From NCBI GenBank assembly GCA_022841545.1, contig JALHRF010000032.1, positions 1-35,619 of the forward strand: a DNA stretch of 35,619 bases, written 5' to 3'. Made by a program: the position numbers and the translations under genes. Under the pieces are notes generated by a model that was given only the letters and a program-made list of their open reading frames with translations, did not search any database and had not been told where the DNA came from. The number at the start of each line of letters is the position of its first letter. The stretch's first letter is position 1. Shown piece by piece: positions 12,571 through 20,816 of the stretch. This stretch comes from Bauldia sp. Its GTDB lineage: Bacteria; Pseudomonadota; Alphaproteobacteria; Rhizobiales; Kaistiaceae.

Positions 12571-12599
12571 GCGGGCGGGGGAGAAGCGCCCCCGCCCGC
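12571..12599. promoter_or_regulatory. Strong GC hairpin between binding-protein and permease genes
   Basis: GCGGGCGGGGG (12571-12581) pairs perfectly with CCCCCGCCCGC (12589-12599), an 11-bp stem with a 7-base loop. No T-run follows. In ABC operons such intercistronic stems often stabilise the upstream binding-protein mRNA or attenuate the downstream permease genes; that function is inferred here. Confidence 0.55.
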
Positions 12600-12624
12600 A
12601 CGTGTCGGCTGACGCCCCGACCGG

Positions 12625-14688
12625 CTAGCCGGGCTCGCCGGGCAGCGTCTCGGCCTGCAGTTGGTACTCCGGCCGCTGCGCATCGGCGGGCACGTAGACG
12701 CGTTCGCGGATGATGTTGTCCTCCGCCCAGTTGAACAGGAAGATGGGGGCCCCCGGCGGAATGTTGGCGAACCGCTTATTGATCATGAGCGCGCCGGGGT
12801 ACTGGGTAAGGCCGACAGCATAGACGTTATCGGTGTACAGCTTCTGATACTGCTTGATCAGATCGACCTGCTCGGCGGGATCTCTGGAGGCCATGAACTT
12901 GTTCACGACATCAACCATCTCCTGCTCGAACGGCAGCAGGTCGAGACTGCCATCGGCGCCCGCGCGATGCCCGTATGCCACCTGCGGGCCGGTGGGAGCG
13001 AGTGCGACCGTGTTTTGCACGATCGTCGAGAGTTCCGGATAGTTGATACGGACCGGCTGCCAGTCAAACTTGCCCGACAGCGCGAGCGAGTCTCGGGTCG
13101 TGCCATCCACGATATTGGGGATGACCCGAATGCCGACGCGTTCCATCATGGCGACAATCGACTCGCCGATGGTCTTGTCGGTCTGGTAGTCGCCATTGAT
13201 CAGCATCGTGATCTCGACGTCCCCACCGCCAGCCACGCCTTCCGGGAAATTGAGGAAGCCGTTGCCATCGGTGTCCTTGAGCCCGGCTTTCTCGAAGTCG
13301 GCCTTGGCGGCCTCGGGATCGTAGGGGAAGAACGCCGTGGACGTCTTGTCGTAGAACGACGTTTCGGCCAGCACACCACCTGGGTAGGGTGTCGTGAACG
13401 GCCCCTTCACCAACGCGTCACCCAGCTGCTGCCGGTCGATCGCCCGGGTTACGCCGCGGCGGAAATCGGCGTTGCGGTTGAGCTCCCGCACCGCCTGGCC
13501 GCGCTCGTCGGGATCGCCCCAGCCGTTGGCCGAAAGGTTCGGGTACATGGTGTAGGCGATGGTGCGGGCACCAAAGGCAAGACGAACCGGCGCATCAGGC
13601 GCGGCCGCCCGCTTGAGCGACTCTACATAGTTCTCGGGCTGCTCGAGGTTTGAGAAGTCCGCCGTACCGGCCACGGTCTGGACATCGCGATCCGCCCAGG
13701 TCGAGAGCTTGTACTGAACCTCGTCGAGATAGGGCAGCTGGTTGCCGGCCTCGTCCACCTTCCAGTAGTAGGGGTTCCGGCGGAGGATGACGATGTCGTC
13801 GGGCCGGTAGCCGGTGACGACCCAGGCGCCCAGCACCGGATAGTTCATGTAGTCCGGCGGCGGGAAGTTCTTGTAGGTCTCGTAGGTCGCCTCCGGATTG
13901 TACTTCGGATGGTGGTCCTTGAGGATGTGCGCCGGATTGGGACAGAAGTTCCCGTAGGCCATCTGATACAGGAACTGCGTCGCAAAGGGTTCCTTGAAGG
14001 TCCAGCGGATCGTGTAGTCGTCGAGCGCCTCGAGCTTGGTGCCCTCCCCGAAAGTCGCTTCAGTGGTCCCGACCGCCGGCGTGACGTTCGGGTCGACGAT
14101 ATTGTCGTCCCAGGTGAACATGACGTCGGCGGAGGTGAACGGCACGCCGTCGGACCACTTCGCGCCCTCGACGAGATGCATGGTGAGCTGGTGGCCGTCC
14201 TCCGACCATTCCCAGCTCTTGGCGAGGTTCGGCATCGGCTGCAGCTCTTCGGCCTTGATGGTGAAGAGCGGGCCGGTCCGCGTCAGGCACTCGTACATGC
14301 CGATGTCGATGCCGCCCCAGCCCTGGTTGTTGCCGGCGAGGAAGTTCCAGCCCTGCGGCCGGCCGCCGATCACGTGGCGCATCGTGTCGCCATAGACCCC
14401 GACGCCGTCGGGCATGTTGGCGGTCTTGTAGACCATCGGCTCCTTGGGCAGCCGCTCGGCGACCGGCGGCAGCTTGCCGGTTTCGACGTAGTTCTTGGCT
14501 ACCCATGCCGGCTCGCTGTACTCCGGCAGCGCCCGGTACTCGAGAATGTCGCCGATGCCGACGAAGCTGGGCGACTGCTGCGCCTCGAATTTCGGCGGGT
14601 CGGGCGGCAGCGTCTGAGCCTGTCCGGCGGTCGCCGCTAGGATGACGAGCAGACTTGCGCCGCCCAGTGCCTTGATATGCGCTTTCAA
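12625..14688 (-). CDS. Family-5 extracellular solute-binding protein, probably alpha-galactoside (AgpA-like)
   Basis: The 687-residue product is the periplasmic receptor of the importer. I place the start at a TTG (14686-14688) because GGGAGGGA lies just upstream and the reading then begins with a clean signal peptide (LKAHIKALGGASLLVILAATAGQAQ, cleaved near AQA; the first codon is read as Met). Family-5 features include LAKSWEWSEDGHQLTMHL, KWSDGVPFTSADVMFTWDD, YWKVDEAGNQLPYLDE and the later DFRRGVTRAIDRQQL. It is longer than typical dipeptide receptors (about 500-540). Peptide-type receptors next to a GH4 enzyme and an AraC regulator occur in the Sinorhizobium melA-agp locus, where AgpA binds melibiose and raffinose, so an alpha-galactoside ligand is the best inference. 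Confidence 0.88.
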   Translation of the reverse strand: MKAHIKALGGASLLVILAATAGQAQTLPPDPPKFEAQQSPSFVGIGDILEYRALPEYSEPAWVAKNYVETGKLPPVAERLPKEPMVYKTANMPDGVGVYGDTMRHVIGGRPQGWNFLAGNNQGWGGIDIGMYECLTRTGPLFTIKAEELQPMPNLAKSWEWSEDGHQLTMHLVEGAKWSDGVPFTSADVMFTWDDNIVDPNVTPAVGTTEATFGEGTKLEALDDYTIRWTFKEPFATQFLYQMAYGNFCPNPAHILKDHHPKYNPEATYETYKNFPPPDYMNYPVLGAWVVTGYRPDDIVILRRNPYYWKVDEAGNQLPYLDEVQYKLSTWADRDVQTVAGTADFSNLEQPENYVESLKRAAAPDAPVRLAFGARTIAYTMYPNLSANGWGDPDERGQAVRELNRNADFRRGVTRAIDRQQLGDALVKGPFTTPYPGGVLAETSFYDKTSTAFFPYDPEAAKADFEKAGLKDTDGNGFLNFPEGVAGGGDVEITMLINGDYQTDKTIGESIVAMMERVGIRVIPNIVDGTTRDSLALSGKFDWQPVRINYPELSTIVQNTVALAPTGPQVAYGHRAGADGSLDLLPFEQEMVDVVNKFMASRDPAEQVDLIKQYQKLYTDNVYAVGLTQYPGALMINKRFANIPPGAPIFLFNWAEDNIIRERVYVPADAQRPEYQLQAETLPGEPG

Positions 14689-14860
14689 CGGTCCCTCCCT
14701 GGTAAACCAAGCCGGGCACGGCGCCCGGACGATGTGATCTCCCTCCACCGGAACGTGGTCCGGGGTCGATCCCGACAATCCGCCCGCGTGAGCCGCGGGT
14801 CATTATTGTTGTCGCTCGTGGGCGCCAAGCGCGGCGCCCGTCTGTCAATCCGCCGCAAGG
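14689..14860. promoter_or_regulatory. Intercistronic region with a hairpin before the binding-protein gene
   Basis: This 172-base gap separates the first GH4 gene from the binding-protein gene. GGGCGCC (14820-14826) and GGCGCCC (14833-14839) form a 7-bp stem with a 6-base loop shortly after the GH4 stop. No T-run follows. The gap is long enough for a separate promoter, but I see no convincing -35/-10 pair. Confidence 0.4.
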
Positions 14861-16306
14861 TCAGTCCGCGGCCGTTCCTTCGAGAATGCGCGCCGGCCGC
14901 CGGGCGGCGCCCTGCCACTCCGTTGTCCGCACCGTCATGCGGCCGAGCCGTTCCTTTGCCGCGGGAATCGCCGCCGCGTATTGCGGCAGCCACCTAGCCT
15001 GGGCCACCAGCATCTCGTCGACCATCTGCCAGACCTCCTCGGGGGTGGCGATGGCGCCGACCAGAGGGTCGTGCAGCACGGCGAGCTTGAGGAGGTCGAC
15101 GTCGCCGCTCATCGCGGCATGCACGGCCATGCGCTGCACGTTGATCGAGGCGATGCAGGTCGCCGCGCACGCCTCCGGCAGCGTGATGCCCGAGGCCATG
15201 TTGAGGCCAAAGCCGTCGACGAACCCCGGCGACTCGACAATGGCATCGTCGGGAAGGTTGGCGATGATGCCGGTGTTCCTGACGTTGAAGTGGCCGCGAT
15301 AGGTCCGGCCGGTCTCGATCGCCTCGAGGATGAAGCTCGCATGCTCGCGCGACCGCGCGGCGGGGTCGATCGGCTCGCCCGCCTCATCGAGAATGCGCGA
15401 GAACTCGGCCTCGTAGGTGGCGTTCCGCTCCGCGCAGTGGCGGAGATAGCCGCCGGTCTCGCCGTGGATCCAGTTGGACATGTCGATCCAGCGCCCGATC
15501 TCCTCGGGGCGCTTGCGATACCAGGGCAGGTATTCCGACAGGTGCCCGTTCGACTCTGTCGAGTAGAATCCGAAGCGCCTGAGGACATCGATTCGCACCT
15601 TCTCCTGGCGCGAATAGACCGGATGCCGCTCGAACGCGGCGAGCAGTTCGTCCTTGCCGATCGCGCGCCCGCGGAAGCGGATGTCGATATACCAGGTCTG
15701 GTGGTTGATCCCGGCGCAGATGTAGTCGAGTTCGCTCTTGTCGCGCGCGCCGAGCACGGCCGCGATCTGGTCGCCGCCATGCTGGACGCCATGGCAGAGG
15801 CCGATGGTGTCGACCTTGCCGTATTCGAGCGCCGCCCAGGTGTTCATCGCCATCGGGTTGGCGTAGTTGAGGAAGCGCGCACCCGGGGCCGCCACCTCGC
15901 GAATGTCCTTGCAGAAGTCGAGGATGACCGGGATGTTGCGCTGGCCGTAGAGGATGCCGCCCGCGCAGATCGTATCGCCGACGCACTGGTCGATGCCGTA
16001 TTTGAGCGGGATGCGGATGTCGTCCGCATAGGCCTCGAGGCCGCCGACACGAACGCAGTTGATCACGTAGTTCGCGCCCTCGAGCGCCTTGCGGCGGTCG
16101 GTGGTCGCGGTGATGGCCGTCGGCAGCCGGTTGGCTTGCACCATGCGGTCGAGCACCTGCCGGATCATCGACAGGCTATGCTCGCTGATGTCGGTCAGCG
16201 CGAACTCCGCGTCGCGGAGTTCCGGGACGGACACGATGTCGGCGAACAGGCGACGGGTGAAGCCGATGCTGCCGGCGCCGATGATGGCGATCTTGAGCTT
16301 GCCCAT
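14861..16306 (-). CDS. Second family-4 glycosidase (alpha-galactosidase/alpha-glucosidase group)
   Basis: The chosen start (MGKLKIAIIGAGSIGFTRRLF) gives 481 residues; an upstream in-frame ATG at 16333 would add nine. The NAD-binding GAGSIGF is at residues 10-16, NYANPMAMNTW at 147-157, the metal-binding Cys171 in LCHGVQHGG and His202 in GINHQTW, so the GH4 catalytic apparatus appears complete. It diverges clearly from the MelA at 7301-8674 (for example CVRVGGLEAYADDI in place of the MelA-type [14 protein letters not shown]), so its substrate probably differs. It is the first gene of the minus-strand operon and is divergent from the AraC regulator. A role in cutting a second linkage of the imported oligosaccharide is inferred. 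Confidence 0.88.
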   Translation of the reverse strand: MGKLKIAIIGAGSIGFTRRLFADIVSVPELRDAEFALTDISEHSLSMIRQVLDRMVQANRLPTAITATTDRRKALEGANYVINCVRVGGLEAYADDIRIPLKYGIDQCVGDTICAGGILYGQRNIPVILDFCKDIREVAAPGARFLNYANPMAMNTWAALEYGKVDTIGLCHGVQHGGDQIAAVLGARDKSELDYICAGINHQTWYIDIRFRGRAIGKDELLAAFERHPVYSRQEKVRIDVLRRFGFYSTESNGHLSEYLPWYRKRPEEIGRWIDMSNWIHGETGGYLRHCAERNATYEAEFSRILDEAGEPIDPAARSREHASFILEAIETGRTYRGHFNVRNTGIIANLPDDAIVESPGFVDGFGLNMASGITLPEACAATCIASINVQRMAVHAAMSGDVDLLKLAVLHDPLVGAIATPEEVWQMVDEMLVAQARWLPQYAAAIPAAKERLGRMTVRTTEWQGAARRPARILEGTAAD

Positions 16307-16462
16307 GTGGTATCGAAACCCGTTGCCATGCATTCTCGCCGCCAGGAGCGTCGGACGGAAATGCTGCCCGTTCTCGCGTCTTCGGGCATTCCCGTCCGAG
16401 CCCCGGGAGGCACTGGTAAATGTCCACCGGCGGCTTGGGGCGGGTGAAATTCAATCTCCCCG

Positions 16463-16484
16463 CCTGGAAGCGAACCGTTCCAGG
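16463..16484. promoter_or_regulatory. Inverted repeat, candidate operator between GH4 and AraC genes
   Basis: CCTGGAA (16463-16469), an 8-base spacer, then TTCCAGG (16478-16484) form a perfect inverted repeat in the 229-base divergent intergenic region. It lies 51 bases before the AraC gene start and 157 before the GH4 start. AraC proteins more often bind direct repeats, so the cognate factor is uncertain. Confidence 0.45.
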
Positions 16485-16535
16485 ATATGATTAGAATGAA
16501 CGCATGCTGCGGCTGTAGAGAGAAATTGTGCTTCC

Positions 16536-17447
16536 ATGGGTAATTCCGTGCTTGAGCGCCTGGCTACCTACCAGCCGATGATGAAGACGGTTTCCCTGCC
16601 GCGCGGCCGTCACCGGCTGCACACCATGCCCACCTCTACGGGCTACGAGATTCGCGACAGCCGGAGCTACGAGTGGAACGGCCGCAAGCGCGGCCAGACG
16701 CCCTTCACCGTCCTGCAGCACACCGTCGCCGGGGTGGGCAACCTGCTCTTCGAGCGGCGCCGCTACCGCTTGCGGCCGGGCGACACGATGCTGGTGATCG
16801 TCCCGCACAATCACCGCTACTGGGTGGAGGACGGCGAGAGCTGGGAATTCTTCTGGATCTCGATGAGCGGTCAGGAGGCGGTGCGTATCCACCGCACCAT
16901 CCAGGCCGCGGCCGGGCCCGTGTTTCGCCTCCGCCCCGAGACGATCGAGCGCATCGCCGGGTGCTGCCTGCGCCTGATCGAGGGCCAGGGCGAAATGCCG
17001 GGGGCTGCGTCGGCGATCGGCTATGAGGCGGCCTGCACGCTGTTCGACGATGTCTTCGGTTCGCAAAGCGCACTGTCGGAACCGGCCGACGACAATCCGC
17101 TGCGCCGCGTGGTCGAGCATATTCGCCGCAACCTCGACAAGCCGCTCACCGTTCCCGACCTCGCGGCGGTGTCCGGTTTCAGTCGGGCCCATTTCTCCCG
17201 GATGTTCGCCGCGACGGAAGGCGTGCCGCCCGCCGAGTACGTGCTTGACCAGCGCATGCGCCACGCCGCACGGCTGCTCACCAGCCACGCCCACCTGCCG
17301 GTCAAGGAGATCGCCAGCCTGACCGGCTTCGACGACCCGAACTATTTCGCCAAGGTCTTCCGCCGGTTCTTCGGCACCAGCCCCACCGAGTTTCGCACGA
17401 CCGGGATGTACGCGACGGCAACCAACGCTCAGGCGTCGGTGCGGTGA
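16536..17447 (+). CDS. AraC-family transcriptional regulator of the alpha-galactoside locus
   Basis: The 303-residue protein has an N-terminal cupin-like sensor domain (TVLQHTVAGVGNLLFERRRY, RLRPGDTMLVIVPHNHRYW and EFFWISMSG, about residues 60-115). The C-terminal double helix-turn-helix (about 200-295) contains LTVPDLAAVSGFSRAHFSRMF and the second helix pair IASLTGFDDPNYFAKVFRRFFG, followed by SPTEFR, the classic AraC signature. It is transcribed divergently from the GH4 gene, as AgpT is from melA-agpA in Sinorhizobium, so it probably activates the importer/GH4 operon when the sugar binds. A short GC hairpin just after its stop (17448-17462) has no T-run. The family call is firm and the target is inferred from position. 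Confidence 0.9.
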   Translation: MGNSVLERLATYQPMMKTVSLPRGRHRLHTMPTSTGYEIRDSRSYEWNGRKRGQTPFTVLQHTVAGVGNLLFERRRYRLRPGDTMLVIVPHNHRYWVEDGESWEFFWISMSGQEAVRIHRTIQAAAGPVFRLRPETIERIAGCCLRLIEGQGEMPGAASAIGYEAACTLFDDVFGSQSALSEPADDNPLRRVVEHIRRNLDKPLTVPDLAAVSGFSRAHFSRMFAATEGVPPAEYVLDQRMRHAARLLTSHAHLPVKEIASLTGFDDPNYFAKVFRRFFGTSPTEFRTTGMYATATNAQASVR

Positions 17448-17585
17448 GGCGGCGCGACCGCCGGTGACACGTTCTCGCGCGAGGGCCGGCGCTGCCCGCT
17501 TCCGCATCCCGACGGCAAATGCGTGTGCCCCCCTGCGACCACCGACACCTTTGCATCTTCATTGCCTATGCCCCATCTTCGACCG

Positions 17586-18002
17586 ATGAGCCATGCGGAC
17601 CCCTCGGCGCTAACCAGGAACGAAGGCATTGTCCTCGCCGCGCTCAAAAGCGCGCGCCGGCCGCTGAGCGCCTATCAGATCATGGAGCACACGACGCCGG
17701 AAGGCGTACGGGCACCGCAGCAGATCTACCGGGCGCTTCAGGGGCTGGTCGGCCATCGGTTGGTCCACAGGATCGAATCGCTCAACGCCTACCTCGTCTG
17801 CGATCATGCCCCCCATGAGCATCAGTCGGCGTTCGCGGTATGCACCGGGTGCGGAAAGGTCGAGGAGGTGCCCATCGGGAAGGCACTCGGCGGTCTCCTC
17901 CGCGCGGTCGCGACGACCGGGTTCGCCGTGCAGACCACGCATATCGAGTTGTCGGGGCTCTGCGCCGCCTGCGGGGAGGGGACGAAGACCGCGGCGGGAT
18001 GA
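17586..18002 (+). CDS. zur: Zinc uptake regulator Zur (Fur family)
   Basis: From MSHADPSALTRNEG the protein has 138 residues; in-frame ATGs at 17523 and 17568 are alternatives, and none has a good ribosome-binding site. The winged helix is seen in VLAALKSARRPLSAYQIMEH, RAPQQIYRALQGLVGHRLVHRIESLNAYLVC, the typical alphaproteobacterial Zur recognition region. A His-rich hinge (HAPHEH) and two cysteine pairs, CTGC and CAAC, supply the regulatory and structural zinc sites. Zur with zinc represses uptake genes. It converges on znuA and is thus separate from the znu operon, whose second Fur paralogue lacks this His cluster. Confidence 0.88.
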   Translation: MSHADPSALTRNEGIVLAALKSARRPLSAYQIMEHTTPEGVRAPQQIYRALQGLVGHRLVHRIESLNAYLVCDHAPHEHQSAFAVCTGCGKVEEVPIGKALGGLLRAVATTGFAVQTTHIELSGLCAACGEGTKTAAG

Positions 18003-18004
18003 AA

Positions 18005-18036
18005 GGTCGGACGTGGCCTCTCAGCCTCGCCCGACC
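18005..18036. terminator. Possible shared terminator stem between convergent zur and znuA
   Basis: GGTCGG (18005-18010) and CCGACC (18031-18036) are complementary across a 20-base loop in the 43-base gap between the two convergent stops. The loop is long and no T-run is present, so the call is weak. Confidence 0.25.
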
Positions 18037-18045
18037 CGGATTGCA

Positions 18046-19050
18046 TCAGCTCGTGCCGAGAGCCTTGGTGAGCTCGTCGGCATTCCACTCGAACATCTTC
18101 ACGTAGGTCGGGGCTGGGCCATCCGGACCGGAGAGCGCGTCGGAGTACAGTTCGCCGCCGACGGTGGCGTCGGTCTCCGATGCGATCTGGTCGATGAGCT
18201 TGGTGTTGGCGATGTTCTCGACGAAGACGGCCGTGATGTGCTCGGCCTTGATCTGGTCGATGATCCTCGCCACGTCCGCCGCCGACGCCTCGGCTTCGGT
18301 CGAGAGGCCGGTCGGTGCGATGAACTCGATGCCGTAGGCGGCGCCGAAGTAGCCGAAGGCGTCGTGGGACGTGACTACCTTCCGGCGCTCGGCCGGGATC
18401 GCGGCGAAGGCGGCCTTGACCTCGGCGTCGAGCGCCTCGAGCGAGGCGATGTAGGCGGCGGCGTTGGCTTCGTAGGCGGCGGCATTGTCCGGATCGGCCT
18501 TGGCGAGGGCCGTTGCGATGTTGCGCGCGTAGATCACGCCGTTGGCGAGGCTCTGCCATGCGTGCGGGTCATTGGACCCATGGTGATGATCGTGGCCGGC
18601 TTCCTCCTGGTCATGATCGTCGGCCGCGACCTCATCATGGTCGTGATCGTCATGGCCATCGGCTGCCTCGTCGTGGTCGTCCTCGTCATGGTCCTCGAAT
18701 TCGCGTGGCGTGATGCCCGTGGTGGCGACCACTTCGGCGCCGTTGAAGCCTGATGCCGCCACGAGACGAGGCAGCCAGGTCTCGAAGTCGAGGCCATTGA
18801 CGACGAGCACGTCGGCGGCGGCGATGTTCGCGGCATCGGCCGGCGTCGGCTCGTAGACGTGGGCGTCGCCATCCGGGCCCACCAGAGTCGTGACCGCGAC
18901 GTGGTCCTTGCCGATCTGCTGCACCATGTCGCCGAGGATCGAGAAGCTCGCCACGACCTTCAACGGTTCGGCCGCGAATGCCCCGAGAGGCGACAATGCA
19001 TAGAGCGCGACGCCGGCGACGGCGCCAAGCAGGGTTCTGCGGTTCAGCAT
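18046..19050 (-). CDS. znuA: Periplasmic zinc-binding protein ZnuA
   Basis: The 334-residue product is the high-affinity zinc receptor of ZnuABC. AAGGAGAATCCC precedes the ATG and decides the start. The signal sequence MLNRRTLLGAVAGVALYA has twin arginines, so Tat export is possible. The TroA-type fold is recognised from VVASFSILGDMVQQIG, VGPDGDAHVYEPTPAD and the later NDPHAWQSL and VVTSHDAFGYFGAAYG, which carry the metal-ligand histidines. Between them lies a loop packed with His and Asp (about residues 135-175: repeated DHD, HDDH and HDHHHG), the variable His-rich loop found in zinc-specific rather than manganese-specific receptors. It is the last gene of the operon, 16 bases after znuB. 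Confidence 0.95.
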   Translation of the reverse strand: MLNRRTLLGAVAGVALYALSPLGAFAAEPLKVVASFSILGDMVQQIGKDHVAVTTLVGPDGDAHVYEPTPADAANIAAADVLVVNGLDFETWLPRLVAASGFNGAEVVATTGITPREFEDHDEDDHDEAADGHDDHDHDEVAADDHDQEEAGHDHHHGSNDPHAWQSLANGVIYARNIATALAKADPDNAAAYEANAAAYIASLEALDAEVKAAFAAIPAERRKVVTSHDAFGYFGAAYGIEFIAPTGLSTEAEASAADVARIIDQIKAEHITAVFVENIANTKLIDQIASETDATVGGELYSDALSGPDGPAPTYVKMFEWNADELTKALGTS

Positions 19051-19066
19051 GGGATTCTCCTTCTGA

Positions 19067-19936
19067 CTATCGTTCGAGGTGGCGGAGGCGGATGACGGAC
19101 GCCGCAATGCTGCCGTGGCGGCCGCAAGAAACGCTGGCGAGGTAGAGGGCTCCGGCCGAGAGGATGATCGCCGGTGAAGCGGGAACGCTCGCGTGATAGG
19201 AAAGCAGGAGCCCGGCGACGCTCGACGCGCTGCCGAGTGCGACGGCGACGGCCATCTGCCCGGGAACGGTCTCGGCCCAGAAGCGCGCGGCAGCTGCCGG
19301 CAGCATCATCAGGCCGACCACCATCAGCGTGCCCAGCGCATGGAAGCCGCCGACGAGGTTGAGGACGACGAGCGTGACGAAGGTCATGTGCGCCACCGGT
19401 CCGGCGCGCCCGATGACGCGGAGGAAGCCGGGATCGAGGCACTCCATGACCAGGGGGCGATAGACCGCCGCGAGAGCCACGAGCGTCAGCGTGGTGATTG
19501 TGAGGATGAGGATCAGCGCCGGATCGTTGAGCGCCAGCACCGTGCCGAAGAGGACGTGCAAGAGGTCGACGCTCGAGCCGCGGAGGGAGACGATCAGCAC
19601 GCCGAGGCCGAGCGAGATGAGGTAGAAGGCGGCGAAGCTCGCGTCCTCGCGAAGCGGCGTGAGGCGCGAGACGACGCCGGCGAAGACCGCCACGGCAAGC
19701 CCGGTGACGAGCCCGCCGATGGTCATGGCCAGAAGCGAGAGGCCGGCGACCAGGAAGCCGATCGCAGCGCCGGGAAGGATCGCGTGCGACATCGCATCGC
19801 CGACGAGACTCATGCGGCGAAGGACGAGGAGCACTCCGAGCGGGCAGGAACCGGCCGACAGCGCGATGCAGCCGGCGAGCGCCCGGCGCATGAAGCCGTA
19901 TTCGACGAACGGCGCGAACAGCTCCGCCGGCGTCAT
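19067..19936 (-). CDS. znuB: Zinc ABC importer permease ZnuB
   Basis: This 289-residue integral membrane protein belongs to the ABC-3 family. Family signatures include RRALAGCIALSAGSCPLGVLL near the N-terminus, LRRMSLVGDAMSHAILPGAAIG (about residues 40-60) and GTLMVVGLMMLPAAAARFWA near 205-225. Eight or so hydrophobic segments are visible. The ATG overlaps the znuC stop by four bases (ATGA), so a longer in-frame reading that runs back into znuC is rejected. It forms the channel with the ATPase ZnuC. Confidence 0.95.
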   Translation of the reverse strand: MTPAELFAPFVEYGFMRRALAGCIALSAGSCPLGVLLVLRRMSLVGDAMSHAILPGAAIGFLVAGLSLLAMTIGGLVTGLAVAVFAGVVSRLTPLREDASFAAFYLISLGLGVLIVSLRGSSVDLLHVLFGTVLALNDPALILILTITTLTLVALAAVYRPLVMECLDPGFLRVIGRAGPVAHMTFVTLVVLNLVGGFHALGTLMVVGLMMLPAAAARFWAETVPGQMAVAVALGSASSVAGLLLSYHASVPASPAIILSAGALYLASVSCGRHGSIAASVIRLRHLER

Positions 19937-20688
19937 GCCGCGCTCCGGTCGCACACGGCCGCATCGTCGTCCCATGCCTCGCTCATCTGCCGGGCGGCGA
20001 GCAGGTTCTCTGGCCGCATCGCCTCGGCGGTCGAACCCCATGCGACGGGCTCGCGCGCGATCAGCAGCGTGTCGGGAAAGTGCTGTTGCACGAGTTCGAA
20101 GTCGTGGAGGACCGCGATGATCGTGCGGTTCTCGCCGTGCCAGCGATGGACGAGGGCGAGGAGGTCGGCGGTGGTGCGCCGGTCGATGGCCGTGAACGGC
20201 TCGTCGAGGATCAGGAGCCGCGCGTCCTGGAGCAGCATGCGGGCGAACAGCGCGCGCTGGAGCTGGCCGCCGGAAAGCGTGCCGATCACGCGACGCTCGA
20301 GCCCGCCCAGGCCGACGGCGGCGAGCGCCGCATCGATCTGGTCGAGGTCGTCTCTCGCGATGCGGCGAAAGGCGCCCGACCGTCGCCAGCGTCCCATGGC
20401 GACGAGATCATGGACTGTCACGGGGAACGTCCGGTCGACGTCGCTGATCTGCGGCAGGTAGGCAATGTCGCGGCGGTCCACGCCCTCCAGCGCGATGCTC
20501 CCTTCGGAAGGCTTCAGCGTGCCGACAATGCCCTTCACAAGCGTCGACTTGCCGGCGCCATTCGGCCCGAAAATCGCCGTCAGCGAGCCGGGCGCGAACT
20601 GGCCGGTGACGTGATGCACGGCCGGATGTCGCCGGTAGGCGAGCGTCACGTCCTCCAGTCGGACCGCGGGGGGCGCGATGAGCTTCAT
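19933..20688 (-). CDS. znuC: Zinc ABC importer ATPase ZnuC
   Basis: The 251-residue protein carries one ABC domain: Walker A GPNGAGKST near residues 41-49, the Q-loop in YLPQISDVDRTFPVTV, the signature LSGGQLQRALFAR, Walker B LLILDEPFTAID and the switch His in AVLHDFELV. The DRTFPVTVHDLVAMGR segment is typical of metal-type ZnuC/MntB ATPases. The ATG shares its A with the TAA of the 42-residue membrane protein gene upstream (TAATG), which fixes the start. Confidence 0.95.
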   Translation of the reverse strand: MKLIAPPAVRLEDVTLAYRRHPAVHHVTGQFAPGSLTAIFGPNGAGKSTLVKGIVGTLKPSEGSIALEGVDRRDIAYLPQISDVDRTFPVTVHDLVAMGRWRRSGAFRRIARDDLDQIDAALAAVGLGGLERRVIGTLSGGQLQRALFARMLLQDARLLILDEPFTAIDRRTTADLLALVHRWHGENRTIIAVLHDFELVQQHFPDTLLIAREPVAWGSTAEAMRPENLLAARQMSEAWDDDAAVCDRSAA

Positions 20689-20816
20689 TACAGCCAGTCC
20701 ATCGCCCAGGCGCCAAAAAGCCACAGCACCGCGCTTGCGGCGAGGGCGAGCACCAGCCTGTCGAGGGCCGAACTCCGGAGGCCCCAGATCCGCCAACCGT
20801 GCCCGCGCGTCGTCAT
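20688..20816 (-). CDS. 42-residue single-pass membrane protein inside the zinc operon
   Basis: This short frame is well supported by gene order. Its ATG overlaps the stop of the Fur-family gene (ATGA) and its TAA overlaps the start of znuC (TAATG), so it fills the gap exactly. It encodes [20 protein letters not shown], then one hydrophobic helix (LVLALAASAVLWLFGAWAMDWL) to the C-terminus. The positive N-terminus predicts an N-in orientation. No cysteine is present, and the only histidine is in the N-terminal tail. I do not recognise a family. A helper subunit of ZnuBC is possible but unproven. Confidence 0.7.
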   Translation of the reverse strand: MTTRGHGWRIWGLRSSALDRLVLALAASAVLWLFGAWAMDWL

